This document shows, one piece after another, positions 8,549 to 18,971 of a stretch of DNA of 64,000 nt (positions within the stretch are counted from its first letter, which is position 1; every line of letters starts with the position of its first letter). This stretch comes from Eubacterium plexicaudatum ASF492 (lineage in GTDB: Bacteria > Bacillota > Clostridia > Lachnospirales > Lachnospiraceae): assembly GCF_000364225.2 (NCBI RefSeq), contig NZ_AQFT02000001.1:2108001-2172000 (forward strand), in the 5' to 3' direction. The position numbers and the translations under genes are program-made. Below the pieces are notes generated by a model. It was not told the DNA's origin. It was given only the letters and a program-made list of their open reading frames with translations, and did no database searches.

Positions 8549-9750
8549 TGTTTATCACCATCCTTTACATTATCACTGACCATAGCATTTGGTCCGATTA
8601 CGGCGTCATCGCCGACATAAACGCCGGAGCCGACAGTTGCCACACCTGATTCATCCCCATTCGGCATCTGTCCGACTACCGCATTGTTTCCGATTACTAC
8701 ATTTTCCGCTATGATACAGTGTTTTACTTTCGCACCGGCCTTAATAAGCGTACCGCCCATTACAACCGCATCTTCCACTTCCGCGCCTTCTTCGATCTTA
8801 ACACCGGCAAACAGAATCGAATGCTTCACATGTCCTGAAATATTACATCCGTCCGTTATCATTGAATTTTCTACGGAACCGCCCGGATTTACTTTATGCC
8901 CGGTCATACCGCTGTTACGGCTGTATACTTTCCATTTTTCATCAAACAGATTGATACCGCTGTGTTCCGGATCCAGTACTTCCATATTTGCTTCCCACAA
9001 AGAAGATATCGTTCCAACGTCTTTCCAATATCCGTCAAAGTGATATGCATACATATTTCTCTGATCTTTTAACAGATTCGGAATAATATTGTTGCCAAAA
9101 TCGTTTTCCGAATTCGGATCTTCTTCGTCTTCGATCAGATACTTGCGTAAAATATCCCAGTTGAATATGTAAATACCCATAGATGCCAGATTTGACTTCG
9201 GCTCCTTTGGTTTCTCCTGGAATTCCGTAATCTTGTCATTTTCATCTGCAACCATAAGTCCAAATCTGGAAGCCTCTTCCCAAGGCACTTCCATAACGGC
9301 AACACTGAATTCCGCTCCTTTTTCTTTATGAAAACGAAGGAAATCACTGTAATCCTGTTTGCAGATCTGGTCGCCGGAAAGAATAATCACATATTTTGGA
9401 TCATAACGATCTATAAATGAAATGTTCTGATAAATCGCATTTGCAGTACCTTTATACCAATCGGAACCAGATGCCTGCTGATATGGCGGAAGCACATGCA
9501 CGCCACCATATAAACGGTCAAGATCCCACGGCTGCCCGTTTCCAATATACTCATTCAATACCAGCGGCTGGTACTGTGTTAAAATACCTACCGTATCAAT
9601 TCCTGAGTTGACACAATTTGACAGCAGGAAATCTATAATACGGTATTTGCCACCAAACGGAACTGCAGGTTTTGCCAGCTTCTGGGTCAACGCATAAAGG
9701 CGGGAGCCCTGTCCACCGGCAAGAAGCATAGCAATCATTTCTTTACCCAT
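8545..9750 (-). CDS. glgC: Glucose-1-phosphate adenylyltransferase GlgC
   Basis: Makes ADP-glucose from glucose-1-phosphate and ATP, the committed step of glycogen synthesis. It has 401 residues from [18 protein letters not shown]; the start at 9750 follows GGAGAT, and the frame's upstream extension is not needed. The nucleotide-binding [25 protein letters not shown] and the [13 protein letters not shown] segment are present, and the C-terminus is a hexapeptide beta-helix. It overlaps glgD by four bases. A promoter about 170 bases upstream gives a long leader in which I see no riboswitch. Confidence 0.96.
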   Translation of the reverse strand: MGKEMIAMLLAGGQGSRLYALTQKLAKPAVPFGGKYRIIDFLLSNCVNSGIDTVGILTQYQPLVLNEYIGNGQPWDLDRLYGGVHVLPPYQQASGSDWYKGTANAIYQNISFIDRYDPKYVIILSGDQICKQDYSDFLRFHKEKGAEFSVAVMEVPWEEASRFGLMVADENDKITEFQEKPKEPKSNLASMGIYIFNWDILRKYLIEDEEDPNSENDFGNNIIPNLLKDQRNMYAYHFDGYWKDVGTISSLWEANMEVLDPEHSGINLFDEKWKVYSRNSGMTGHKVNPGGSVENSMITDGCNISGHVKHSILFAGVKIEEGAEVEDAVVMGGTLIKAGAKVKHCIIAENVVIGNNAVVGQMPNGDESGVATVGSGVYVGDDAVIGPNAMVSDNVKDGDKQ

Positions 9751-9919
9751 TTTTATCTCCTTTTCTATCCCTATTAATCTTGCGCAGACTGTATCTGCCC
9801 TTATTATGGTCAAATAAAAGACACATCTATGGCAGATGTACAAATTCTGCTGTCTTCGAAGCAGACATTTATTGACATTTTTCCCCATGTCATAAGCATC
9901 AATACTTCCAATTGTTATC

Positions 9920-9947
9920 ATTGTACATGATTATTCCCTTTTGTAAA
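9920..9947 (-). promoter_or_regulatory. Sigma-A promoter for glgC-glgD
   Basis: Minus-strand -35 TTTACA (9942-9947), 16-base spacer, -10 TACAAT (9920-9925), with TG just before the -10. The leader to the glgC start is about 165 bases. Confidence 0.6.
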
Positions 9948-9976
9948 TAAAACATTGCAATTTTACCAAACTTTTT

Positions 9977-10928
9977 TCAATTCCGGATTACTATCCGCAC
10001 GGCATCCCCATAATAGCCCGCTCCGGTCACCAGCTGTTCCGCCTGCGCATGGAGCCTGCTTCGGTTATAAAAATGAATATGCCCTGCAAATACGGCCGCT
10101 ACCGGACTGTTTTCATCAAATACGGCATCCAGCAGCTTCTGCGTTGTTTTATTTGGTCTGCATGCGGTCTCTCCAAGCAAGACTCGGCATCGTCCCTGCT
10201 GCGACAATCCCCAGACGTCATCCGCCTGCCGTTCCAGCTGCGAATTTTCATATTGCGGCTGCAGCGGTACATGTGTCACCAATATAACCGGTTTCGTTCC
10301 TTTCAGATACGGCATAAGCGCCTCCACGGCTTTTTGTCAAACTGATTATTTTTATCGTTTAACCCGGCAACAATCAAATCTTCAAATTCATACAGCACAT
10401 ACTGCTGTGTTGATTTTGTCAGCGGTTCCAGACGCGGAAAATATTTTTGTACGCTTTTTTGAAAAATATTCGCTGCCGTACTCAAAGTCATGATTACCTG
10501 TCACGTACAAATACGGATTATTTAAACGATCCGTTTCGTTTTGTACAAAATCAATGGACGCATACATCGCCGAATCTGTAATATCTCCTGCGAATATTGT
10601 AAGATCCGCATTGCTTTGAACGGATTCCGTAATCAGATTGTGAAACGTACGGACTGCCGATTTACCGCTTTCCCGCTCAAAAGCTTCTCTGCGCATCCGC
10701 GCCTTTTCCATCAGCTTCGGATCTCTGTCATCACACAGACTGATATGGGTATCTGCAATCAGCAGAAACCGGTAATCATTTTTAATGCCGGCAATTGTTA
10801 TTTCTTCTTCCTGTATTTGTATGCTGCCCGGTCCGTCCGCTTTTTTGCCGCAAAAACAAGAGCAAACACAGCAAAGACAAGCACGACCGACTGAAATATC
10901 TTTTGATTGATTCCGATTTTTTACGCAT
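9977..10928 (-). CDS. Membrane-anchored calcineurin-like metallophosphoesterase (three frame breaks)
   Basis: A phosphoesterase of unknown substrate. Read across its breaks it gives about 316 residues: MRKK, one N-terminal membrane helix, then the metal-binding motifs of the calcineurin-like fold in order: IADTHI, FAGDITD, VTGNHD, VTHVP and FAGHIHF. The three breaks are in T-runs at 10917-10922, 10455-10466 and 10331-10335. The first and last are repaired by one added base; the middle one needs one base removed or two added. The start at 10928 follows AAGGA. With so many breaks a real pseudogene is possible, but the intact motifs and the similar breaks throughout the window favour sequence error. 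Confidence 0.72.
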
Positions 10929-10943
10929 TTTCAACATTCCTTT

Positions 10944-10993
10944 TCAAAATTTAGATTCGAAATTTTAGATTCAAAATTTAGATTTGAAATCTT
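10944..10993. repeat. Imperfect 13-14-bp direct repeats upstream of the phosphoesterase
   Basis: Three copies of TCAAAATTTAGAT-like sequence (10944-10956, 10957-10970 and 10971-10983) plus a partial fourth. They lie in the divergent region between the phosphoesterase and tmcAL. Their spacing of just over one helical turn could suit a repeated regulator site, but they may be simple A/T slippage. Confidence 0.6.
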
Positions 10994-11022
10994 ATCTTTA
11001 TTTCTTTTTATTGAAGCTAAGG

Positions 11023-11046
11023 GTGTATGAACCATATGGCATACAC
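11023..11046. promoter_or_regulatory. Inverted repeat in the phosphoesterase/tmcAL gap
   Basis: GTGTATG (11023-11029) and CATACAC (11040-11046) form a perfect 7-bp dyad around a 10-base centre that is itself partly palindromic. It is a candidate operator in the divergent gap 10929-11236. Beyond this, the direct repeats and the tmcAL promoter I see nothing in that gap. Confidence 0.35.
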
Positions 11047-11121
11047 TTTCCCCTCCCTTTCGATTTAACTATCATTTTTTACTTTTGTCAACTTCATTTT
11101 ATCCGACAATAACTCCAATCA

Positions 11122-11151
11122 TTGACGATCCACACCACTTGTGTATACAAT
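11122..11151 (+). promoter_or_regulatory. Sigma-A promoter for tmcAL
   Basis: -35 TTGACG (11122-11127), 18-base spacer, -10 TACAAT (11146-11151); TATACA two bases earlier is an alternative -10 with a 16-base spacer. Confidence 0.65.
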
Positions 11152-11236
11152 AGAACATACGCTAAAACCGCCGCATCACGTTCGCATATTTGTGCGGCAA
11201 AAAGCAATCATAAAATAAAAGAAAAGGAAGCTTATA

Positions 11237-12501
11237 ATGAAGATAACCGGAATCATCACCGAATACAACCCCTTTCACAACGGTCATGCCTATCAGCTTA
11301 CGCAGGCGAGAAAGGAGACAAACGCAGACTACATGATTATCGCTATGAGCGGAAATTTTGTACAGCGCGGCGCCCCTGCGCTTCTGGACAAATTTGTGCG
11401 TGCAAAAATGGCGCTTCTGGAAGGCGCAGACCTGGTTCTCGAACTGCCGGCGCCATGGTCCTGCGCAAGCGCCGAATATTTTGCAGAAGCCGGCATCGCC
11501 CTGCTGTCCCGCCTTGGCTGTGTCGATACGCTCTGCTATGGCTGCGAAACGCCGTCCGCTGACGTATATGAAAAATCCTGACACTGTTAAATCATGAAAC
11601 GCCGTCCTATCAACAGCTGCTGACCGATCACCTAAAAAGCGGCCAAAGCTTTGCCCGTGCAAGAGAATATGCCCTTCTGGAACTGCTGCCGCATACGGAT
11701 GCGGACGCTGCCGCAGAAATTTTAAATAATCCGAACAATATCCTTGCTCTGGAATATCAGAAAGCCATTGCAAAGTTGTCGGATGTGCATCATCGGCCCC
11801 GCATGCAGGTACATTCGATTTTACGGCAGGGAGAAGGTTATCATTCCGATTGTGTTCATCAGGCCATGCCCTCCGCATCTGCCATTCGCCGCTTTTTAGC
11901 CGGACAGCCGGCCGATTATGCGCACACGCTGGAACCGGCCATGCCGGACGCAGCCCGCAGGCTGCTCTTAGATTATGCCGGACGCTATCCGTTTTTATAT
12001 GAAGATGACTGTTCACAGATGCTGCACTACAGCCTTCTGAAAAACGCTGCCGACGGATTTGCCCGATACGCCGACTGCTCACCGGAGCTGTCCGATAAAA
12101 TCATACGAAATCTGAATGGCTATACCGGATTTACAGACTTTTGCACGCGATTAAAATCAAAAGATCTGGCTTACACGAGAATCAGCCGCGTTCTGCTGCA
12201 CATTTTGCTGGAAGTGCGTCAGGACAGCTGCGTCTACTGGCGCAGCCACTCTTATATGCCATATGCCAGAATGCTCGGCTTTCGAAAACAGTCGCAGGCT
12301 TTGCTTTCGCATATCAAAAAGCATGCTTCGATTCCGCTGCTGGCGCGACCGGCAGATGCGAAAAAAAATCTGTCGGATACGGACGCCGCCGATTTTTATC
12401 GGAAACATGGATTTGCAGATGCGGTCTATCGTGCACTGGTTCTTGGAAAAAGCGGCTGCAAATTAAAACACGAATTTGAACAGCCGCCGATTATAATCTG
12501 A
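11237..12501 (+). CDS. tmcAL: tRNA(Met) cytidine acetate ligase TmcAL (frame broken at 11571-11575)
   Basis: Acetylates the wobble cytidine of elongator tRNA-Met using acetate and ATP (family earlier called YlbM/DUF795). The nucleotidyltransferase start [17 protein letters not shown] carries the HxGH-type ATP site, and SGNFVQRG follows. The frame breaks at AAAAA (11571-11575); one more A restores [15 protein letters not shown] and joins the part that ends at 12501. The restored length of 421 residues fits the family. The AAGGAAG site precedes the ATG. It is convergent with comEC. The use of acetate links it loosely to the acetate metabolism of the host. Confidence 0.9.
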
Positions 12502-14886
12502 TACCATCAGACAAATCTGATAAATATACTCCGGTCTGCACTCAGAAAAGCTTTGTATGTACGGATATTTTTTCCTGCCAAACACAACGCGAATCTGTCC
12601 CGAACGCATCGTATACTTCGTTGTGCCGCTATGCGTTTCTATCGCTGCCACAGCTTCCTCTCCCGGATGCCCATAGCTGTTTTCCACGGCACAGGATACG
12701 ACGGATACCAACGGTTTTAATTCCGTCATCAGTTCCTGTGCGTTGGAGCCGTCCGAGCCATGATGCGCTGCCTTATACAAAGTCACCGGCTTTCCCGAAA
12801 ACTCCGCAAGCAGCTCTCGCTCCTCTTTTTTCGAAATATCTCCGGAAAAAAGTCCCCGGTATCCGCGATCCTCATACAGCAGTACAAGGCTTTGTGCATT
12901 GCGGTCATGCAGGCGGCGCCCGGACGCCGGCGCCAGACAGCGAAAACCGGACCGACGGCCACGCAGTACATCTCCTTTTGCCAGATACCGGACTTTGATT
13001 TCATACTCCGACAACTCCCGGATCAGTGTTTCATATGCTTCATCCCGTACCACGCCATCGGCCAGTACGACCTCTCCGATCGGATATCCGGTCCGTACGA
13101 TTTCCAAAAGGCCACTCATATGATCCTGATCCAAATGGGATAAAAACCAATCATCTATCCGTGCAATTGCCTGTGATTTTAAAAACGGAAGAATCCGATT
13201 TGTACCGACCTGTCTGACATCGGTACTTCCGCCATCTATCATAATGTCTTTTCCATCGCCTGTACGAATCAGTATGCCGTCTCCCTGTCCGACATCCAGA
13301 AATACCGCTTCCGTGCGAACCGGCTTCGGCACGAGCAGCAGCATCATACAGACGGCAAATCCCGGTCCGACGATCCGTTTGCTTTTGCATTCGTGATATG
13401 TCACGGCCAGAAAAACACTTACCGCCAAAACAGCGTAATATCCGACCATCTGCCAGATATCCGGCTGCCCCGTCACATACACGGCTCCCGGCAGGCGCAA
13501 AAACCAGCCGCCGGCCTTCGAAAAATATCGCAGCAGCAGCGTACATCCGCTTAAAAATGCTTTGCAGACAACGCCACCGGACATTGCCAGTCCAAATATG
13601 CCTCCTGCCAGCCCGCATACAAGCACCGCACCCATAAATGGCAGCACAAGCAGATTCAGCAACATGGCATAGACCGGAAATTCAAAGTAATACCATGCAA
13701 TGAGCGGAAGCGTCAGCATCTGCAGTGACAGGCTGATCAGTACCGTCTCCGCCAGCCTGTATTTTGGTTCGTAAATCTGACATAGTTCTTTTCCAAGCAG
13801 CACACCCGCCACAGCGGTAAACGAAAGCTGAAAACCGGCCAAAAATAAAACCGCCGGATTTTGCATAAGCAGACAGGCTGCCGCCACCGCCAGTCCGTTC
13901 ATGCTGTCATAAACTCTGCCGCAGCAGGCGGCGCCCAGATAAATGCCAAACATAACAATCGCACGGACCGCAGACAGACTGTTTCCGGTCAGCATGCCAA
14001 ATAACAGCAGCAGTCCCATTGCTGCGGCCGAAGAAAGCAGGTAAGAAATCTGTCTGCTGCGCAGCAGACGAAAAACCGCCGCGCCTATGATCGAAATATG
14101 CAGACCGGAAACAGCCAGAATATGCGCAATGCCGCTCTGCCTGTACAGCTGCCTGATTTCCTCCGAAAGCGCCGATGTCTCCCCTGTCAGCATCGCACAC
14201 AAAGCACCTGCCTCTTCCGGCGGCATATGTGACCGATATAGTTCGACCAGCCTTTGCCGCAGTTCGTACAGGCATTCCCGCAGCCTGTCCGTGTTCCGAC
14301 CGACAACCTTATATGCATGCCTGTCCCCATACACTTTAAACGTATATCCCTGATTGCGGTAATACGCATACTCATCAAAATTCCCGTCGTTACGGGCCTG
14401 TTTAAAAAATTGGATTGTTCCTGAAATAACAATGGTATTTCCGATGACCGGTTCACCGGATTTCAGATCTGTATAAAGAATAATATTGCCACAGGGGCGA
14501 ACGCCCTGTGGACCGTTGCAATAACTGTCCGTCATGCGGACAGCCCATAACATGCTGCCCTGTTGTGTCTGTGTCGCCTGTTTTTTTATAATACGACCCT
14601 GTAAAACTGTTTTCTGTCCGTCCGAAACACCTGCTGTCCAATGCTCCATCTTTTCATGTACGGTATGCATCCGTATGGCCCCGGCTAAAAATGCCAGAAT
14701 CAGAATGACTGCCTGTCGCAGCTTTTTCTTTCCAAACGGTTCCATATACATACCGATTCCTGTCGCAGCCATGGCAGCTGCAGCTGCGGCCATGCTTAAA
14801 AGCGGTACGCCGTCTGCAATTCCCTTTGCCGTCAGAATTCCAAAAACAAACAGGATTACAGCCTGGCAGGGATATCTTTTCCACAT
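12463..14886 (-). CDS. comEC: ComEC/Rec2 DNA uptake channel protein
   Basis: Inner-membrane channel through which single-stranded DNA enters during transformation. The start MWKRYPCQAVILFVFG at 14886 follows GAGGGGG. There is an N-terminal DUF4131 region with membrane helices, a Competence domain (ILAVSGLHISIIG, then many helices) and a C-terminal metallo-beta-lactamase-like domain (FLDVGQGDGILI, SHLDQDHMSGL, AAHHGSDGSN). As read it has 807 residues and overlaps tmcAL by 39 bases. One more base in the T-run at 12568-12573 would instead end it at 12542 with KKISVHTKLF and remove the overlap, which I think more likely. An upstream in-frame stretch rich in Cys (to 15003) lacks a ribosome site. 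Confidence 0.93.
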   Translation of the reverse strand: MWKRYPCQAVILFVFGILTAKGIADGVPLLSMAAAAAAMAATGIGMYMEPFGKKKLRQAVILILAFLAGAIRMHTVHEKMEHWTAGVSDGQKTVLQGRIIKKQATQTQQGSMLWAVRMTDSYCNGPQGVRPCGNIILYTDLKSGEPVIGNTIVISGTIQFFKQARNDGNFDEYAYYRNQGYTFKVYGDRHAYKVVGRNTDRLRECLYELRQRLVELYRSHMPPEEAGALCAMLTGETSALSEEIRQLYRQSGIAHILAVSGLHISIIGAAVFRLLRSRQISYLLSSAAAMGLLLLFGMLTGNSLSAVRAIVMFGIYLGAACCGRVYDSMNGLAVAAACLLMQNPAVLFLAGFQLSFTAVAGVLLGKELCQIYEPKYRLAETVLISLSLQMLTLPLIAWYYFEFPVYAMLLNLLVLPFMGAVLVCGLAGGIFGLAMSGGVVCKAFLSGCTLLLRYFSKAGGWFLRLPGAVYVTGQPDIWQMVGYYAVLAVSVFLAVTYHECKSKRIVGPGFAVCMMLLLVPKPVRTEAVFLDVGQGDGILIRTGDGKDIMIDGGSTDVRQVGTNRILPFLKSQAIARIDDWFLSHLDQDHMSGLLEIVRTGYPIGEVVLADGVVRDEAYETLIRELSEYEIKVRYLAKGDVLRGRRSGFRCLAPASGRRLHDRNAQSLVLLYEDRGYRGLFSGDISKKEERELLAEFSGKPVTLYKAAHHGSDGSNAQELMTELKPLVSVVSCAVENSYGHPGEEAVAAIETHSGTTKYTMRSGQIRVVFGRKKYPYIQSFSECRPEYIYQICLMVSDYNRRLFKFVF

Positions 14887-14980
14887 CTGTCTATCCCCCT
14901 CTATTTTTTGATAATCTAAGATCCGCCGTTTGGCTTCTCTTTTACATCCTCCACAACGATCGATTTGCTCTTTGCCGCAC

Positions 14981-15898
14981 TCACATATGTGTAATCTTTT
15001 CATACATACGGGACAGTTCAAAATCATCCCGGTATTTTCCGCTCGTATCCCCATTAACGGAAATCTGCACCCGTTCAATATGATCCAGAGAAGTTAAGGA
15101 ATTTACAATCGAATAGATTACAATCGGTTCCAGTATCTCATAATTTTGATTTTTAAAATTTTCGTCCAGATTGACGTAGCAGGATCCGTCTACGACGGCT
15201 ACGTTGATCAGCTTCGTCTCTTTTGGAAGTGTCCCAAACGCATCTTTGCTTTTCGGACCGGAGATCAGGTGTTCCATTACCAGTTTTTCCATTGAAATAT
15301 TACTGTTGTAATAAACTTCCTGTGTCTCTCTGACAAGACCGTCTCCGGTTTCATTTGCAAAATACAGATCGATCGTCGCATTCTGATAAGAATTAATCTG
15401 CTCACCCGGATTTTCCACAAAAGAGTCAATCGTCACCGTGCCGACATTTTCACCCGTGCTGTCTTTTAACGGTTCTCCTTCTACAAAAAAGCTGATGCTT
15501 TCAATGCCTTCCACCTGCGTCATCGTCTTTACAATCGCAAGACGGCATAAGATCTCCGTAATCGGCTCCATTTTGTCATAAAAGCCGTTAAAATTCAATC
15601 GCAGGCAGTCCTGCTCCACCTCCCAGGACTCAATGCTGACGCCCTCCGGAATGGCTTTTACATAATCTACCGTATCGATGTCCGTCCCAAGCCTGTCTAA
15701 CAGTTCCTGAATCAGTCCGTCCACCGACGTATGTTCCGGCTCATACCCGGACTGTATCGTCTGCGTCTGCTCGCTGTCCACATAGCTGATATAATATGAA
15801 TAGTCCTTTTTCCGGGAGCCGCATCCGGAGAAACATCCTGCCAGTATACATACCGAGATCCCACAGGCTCCTGCCATCCTGCCAGCTGACTTAATCAT
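14981..15898 (-). CDS. GerMN-domain lipoprotein
   Basis: A predicted lipoprotein of 305 residues with two GerMN-like repeats, a domain known from the germination/sporulation protein GerM and from LpqB-type proteins. I start it at 15898 (MIKSAGRMAGACGIS), preceded by GGGGATAAG. The signal sequence ends in ILAGCFSGC, a usable lipobox. The first repeat spans about residues 60-165 and the second about 190-295. It follows the histidine kinase gene by 34 bases and precedes comEC. A role as a cell-surface partner of the kinase, or in the spore envelope, is inference only. Confidence 0.82.
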   Translation of the reverse strand: MIKSAGRMAGACGISVCILAGCFSGCGSRKKDYSYYISYVDSEQTQTIQSGYEPEHTSVDGLIQELLDRLGTDIDTVDYVKAIPEGVSIESWEVEQDCLRLNFNGFYDKMEPITEILCRLAIVKTMTQVEGIESISFFVEGEPLKDSTGENVGTVTIDSFVENPGEQINSYQNATIDLYFANETGDGLVRETQEVYYNSNISMEKLVMEHLISGPKSKDAFGTLPKETKLINVAVVDGSCYVNLDENFKNQNYEILEPIVIYSIVNSLTSLDHIERVQISVNGDTSGKYRDDFELSRMYEKITHM

Positions 15899-15932
15899 CT
15901 TATCCCCTTCCATCCGTACCTGTTTTTGCACT

Positions 15933-17362
15933 TTAGACAATATAGTTCAAAGGAATCCGCACATTGAAGATCGTTCCCTCTCCTTCGGTACTAAACGCTT
16001 TAATCGCTCCGCGGTGCATCAGCACCACACTTCTGGTAATCGCAAGGCCAAGCCCCGTTCCGCCGATTTCTTTTGAATGCGATTTGTCTACCCGGTAAAA
16101 ACGTTCAAAAATACGGTCTAACGATTCTTCCGGGATACCCATTCCGTTATCTTCTACTTTGATGTAAAAAAACTGATGATCCGCATTCAGAGACACATGT
16201 ACCCAGCCGTTTTCCGCATTATATTTGATTCCGTTTTCCACAAGATTGGATATGGCAAGCGTCAGCTTGACTTCGTCCACCTCCGCCGTTACGGGGCGAA
16301 AACTCTCCAGCACCAGCTCCACATGCTTTTGTTCCGCAATCGGACGGAGCCGTTTTAATATCAGCTCCAGCAGTTCGTTAATATTAAGCGCCGCAATGTT
16401 CAGACTGTCCGCCGCTTTATCCATTTTTACGAGTGAGAGCAGATCCGTGATAATCTTATTCTCCCGGTCAATTTCATTCGTAATATCCTGCATAAATTCC
16501 TTGTACAGCTCTACCGGAACGTTGTCCTGTCCGTTCAGGGAATCAGCCAGCACTTTCATAGACGTTAACGGCGTTTTCAGCTCATGAGAGACATTGGACA
16601 CAAACTCCTGTCTGGAATCGTCCAGTACTTTCATACGCTCCAACAGTTCATTCGTCCGCTCGCAAATAAGCTCCGTCTCCGAATACGTGTGAATCATCAG
16701 CTCGTCTTCTCCATAGCCGGCCTGAATCTCATCGATTGATTTGGACAGCCTTATAAAAGGCCGTGCCATTTTCGAAGATAAAATAACGGCCAGCACCACA
16801 CATATGATCCCTGCTGTCAGCAATACGATAAAACCAATCTGCGTCAGATAAGCAATATGCGTCTGTGTGGAATCCGTCGACACACTGACCAGCATTACAC
16901 CGATTACGTCCTCTAACAGGGGCTGGCGCACGGGTACGGCAATCTCAATAAATCCATTGACCGCGTCATGCTTTGTTGCGTCCTCTCCCTGCATACATCT
17001 GACGACCGCTTCCGATATAATAATTTTGTCGCTGTCAATATCAAACGTATCTTTCTGAATCCGAAACGTACAGTCAACGACAAGAATGCGTCCGTCGTAA
17101 ATATTGGTCAGCTGCTCAAATTCCTTATTAATAATTTCATTTGTGTGATCTTCCAGATATCCGTAAGCAGCAATCTGGTCTGCCAGTATTTTGGACTGAG
17201 ACAATATATCTACGGTGCGGACATCAATCGCACGTTTTCATAACCACGAATTACAAAAAACTGCATGACTAACATCGGCACGATTCCAAACAGCAAAAGT
17301 ACAAGCAGCAGACGGAATTTTAAGCTTTTCAGATAATCACGGATTTTCTGTTTTCTATTCAT
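15933..17362 (-). CDS. Sensor histidine kinase (frame broken at 17235-17238)
   Basis: Membrane sensor kinase paired with the adjacent regulator. Restored length is 476 residues: membrane helix 1 (about 15-35), an extracellular sensor segment, helix 2 (LLTAGIICVVLAVIL), HAMP, the HisKA phosphoacceptor SNVSHELKTPL, and the ATPase boxes NLVENGIKYN, DNGMGIP, FERFYR and GGTGLGLAI. The frame breaks at TTTT (17235-17238); one more base gives YEKRAIDVRTVDI. The start at 17362 has GGAG five bases upstream. Its overall plan resembles WalK/PhoR-type kinases, but no YycH-I partners are present, so I give no symbol. Confidence 0.9.
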
Positions 17363-17444
17363 CATGACTCCATTCATCCACAGATTGCCTGTTCCTGCCC
17401 CGGCGGCCATTTACATCCGCTATCGGAACGACCGCCGTTTTGAT

Positions 17445-18134
17445 TCAGCCATGATAATAATATCCGACTCCCCATTTGGTATGCACATATTTCGGCTCAC
17501 TTGGATTTTTTTCGATTTTTTCCCGCATCCGTCTGACATGTACATCCACCGTTCTGACATCGCCCGGATAGTCCACACCCCAGACAAGATTCAGAAGTTT
17601 TTCACGCCCGTACACTTTATTCGGATTGCGCACAAGCAGCTCTAACAGTTCAAATTCCTTGCCTGTCAGATTCACTTCCCGATCCTGTATAAACAGTCTG
17701 CGGCTTTCGCAATCCAGCCTCAGATCTCCGTCTTCAATCATATGCGCACGCTCTTCCACCACTTTCTTTTTACCGGTTCTGCGCATAATCGCCTTGATTC
17801 TCGCCTTAACTTCCAGTATATTAAACGGCTTTGTAATATAGTCATCCGCACCGTATTCCAATCCGAGTATTTTATCCATATCGTCGCCTTTGGCCGTCAG
17901 CATGACAATCGGCACATCGGAAAACTCTCTGACACGCTGACAGACTTCCATACCGTCAATCTTAGGCAGCATCAGATCCAGCAAAATCATATCGTACGTA
18001 CCGGCATTTGCCTTCTGCAGCGCTTCTTCCCCGTCATAAGCGCAGTCTACTTCCATGCCATCCTGTTCCAGACTGAACCGGATTCCTTTCACTATCAACT
18101 TTTCATCGTCAACCACCAGAACCTTTTTTGCCAT
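17445..18134 (-). CDS. OmpR/PhoB-family response regulator
   Basis: DNA-binding response regulator of 229 residues. The receiver domain has VVDDE, the phosphoacceptor aspartate in LLDLMLP, MLTAKGD and YITKPF. The C-terminal winged helix contains the RTVDVHVRRMREKI recognition segment. The start MAKKVLVVDDEK at 18134 follows GGAGG; a start 15 bases earlier is possible. It lies 11 bases after comEA and 82 before the kinase, so the two-component pair is embedded in the competence-gene operon. Confidence 0.94.
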   Translation of the reverse strand: MAKKVLVVDDEKLIVKGIRFSLEQDGMEVDCAYDGEEALQKANAGTYDMILLDLMLPKIDGMEVCQRVREFSDVPIVMLTAKGDDMDKILGLEYGADDYITKPFNILEVKARIKAIMRRTGKKKVVEERAHMIEDGDLRLDCESRRLFIQDREVNLTGKEFELLELLVRNPNKVYGREKLLNLVWGVDYPGDVRTVDVHVRRMREKIEKNPSEPKYVHTKWGVGYYYHG

Positions 18135-18145
18135 GCTAACCTCCA

Positions 18146-18808
18146 TCATGATTGTATCACTGTTATTTTATCCTGAATTTTCGCATACACGCCTTCCCCG
18201 ATCCCGCTTACATTCATAATTTCCTCCGGAGCCGAAAATCCGCCGTTGCTCTCACGGTAAGCGATAATATTGGCAGCCTTTGCCTGCCCGATTCCCTGCA
18301 ATGTCATCAGCTGTTCCATCGTCGCGGTATTAATGTCAATCCGGCCATCCTGCTGCGTCTGATCCGGTGTCTGATCCGATACGTCCGTCGACTGCTTCCA
18401 CCCTTGTTTTTTCCGGTTTTCATACTCTTCTACCGTAAGCACCTCGATCATCTGACCGTCTTCAATCGGTTCGGCCTGATTCACCGCTTTCTCATAAGCA
18501 TTTTTACGCATGCCTCCGGCAAGCGCAATCGCCTCATAAACCCGGCTCCCGCGCGGCAGTTCAAATACGCCCGGACGCCTGACGGCGCCACAGACATAGA
18601 CAAAACAGGTCTGTTCCTGCGCATCCGAATCAGATCCCGTTTCCTGCGTCTGCGGAACGTCCCGTATCTGCGAATGATCCTGTATCTGCGATTCATCCTG
18701 TGTTTCCGCCTGCAGATACATCCGTGTGTCTTTTGTCCCGGCACATCCGCAGCACATAAAAATGACTCCCATTAAAAACATGTATGCTATTTTGTTAGAT
18801 TTATTCAT
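18146..18808 (-). CDS. comEA: ComEA-like DNA receptor (SLBB + helix-hairpin-helix)
   Basis: Surface protein that binds double-stranded DNA and hands it to the ComEC channel. It has 220 residues: an N-terminal hydrophobic segment ending in CCGCAG (anchor or possible lipid site), a Gln/Asp-rich linker, an SLBB domain (VYVCGAVRRPGVFELPRG) and two C-terminal helix-hairpin-helix motifs (INTATMEQLMTLQGIG and INxVSGIG-like NVSGIGEG). The start MNKSNK at 18808 has AAGGAG seven bases upstream. It is first in the run comEA-regulator-kinase-GerMN-comEC. Confidence 0.9.
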   Translation of the reverse strand: MNKSNKIAYMFLMGVIFMCCGCAGTKDTRMYLQAETQDESQIQDHSQIRDVPQTQETGSDSDAQEQTCFVYVCGAVRRPGVFELPRGSRVYEAIALAGGMRKNAYEKAVNQAEPIEDGQMIEVLTVEEYENRKKQGWKQSTDVSDQTPDQTQQDGRIDINTATMEQLMTLQGIGQAKAANIIAYRESNGGFSAPEEIMNVSGIGEGVYAKIQDKITVIQS

Positions 18809-18891
18809 ATGCATTCTCCTTTTCCTTTATCCGTATGAAGCTTTAAACAAATACGATATGGAAAAGAAGTCCCTCAATGCCTACCGTTTCT

Positions 18892-18920
18892 ATTTTAGCG
18901 AAATTGCACCGGTATTTCAA
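18892..18920 (-). promoter_or_regulatory. Sigma-A promoter for the comEA operon
   Basis: Minus-strand -35 TTGAAA (18915-18920), 17-base spacer, -10 TAAAAT (18892-18897). It lies about 85 bases before the comEA start and may drive the run through comEC. Confidence 0.7.
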
Positions 18921-18971
18921 TAGAATTTTTAAATCTTCGAAAATAATTCAAAAATGAAACAGGAATTACAC

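Noticed and set aside
11162..12082. 306-residue minus-strand open frame opposite tmcAL
   Set aside because: It is an antisense shadow of a well-supported gene, has no ribosome site or recognisable domain, and is very Arg/Ala/Cys-rich in a composition typical of such shadows.
14887..15078. Cys-rich upstream extension of ComEC or a separate small ORF
   Set aside because: It overlaps the end of the GerMN gene and lacks a ribosome site; a strong site marks the ComEC start at 14886.
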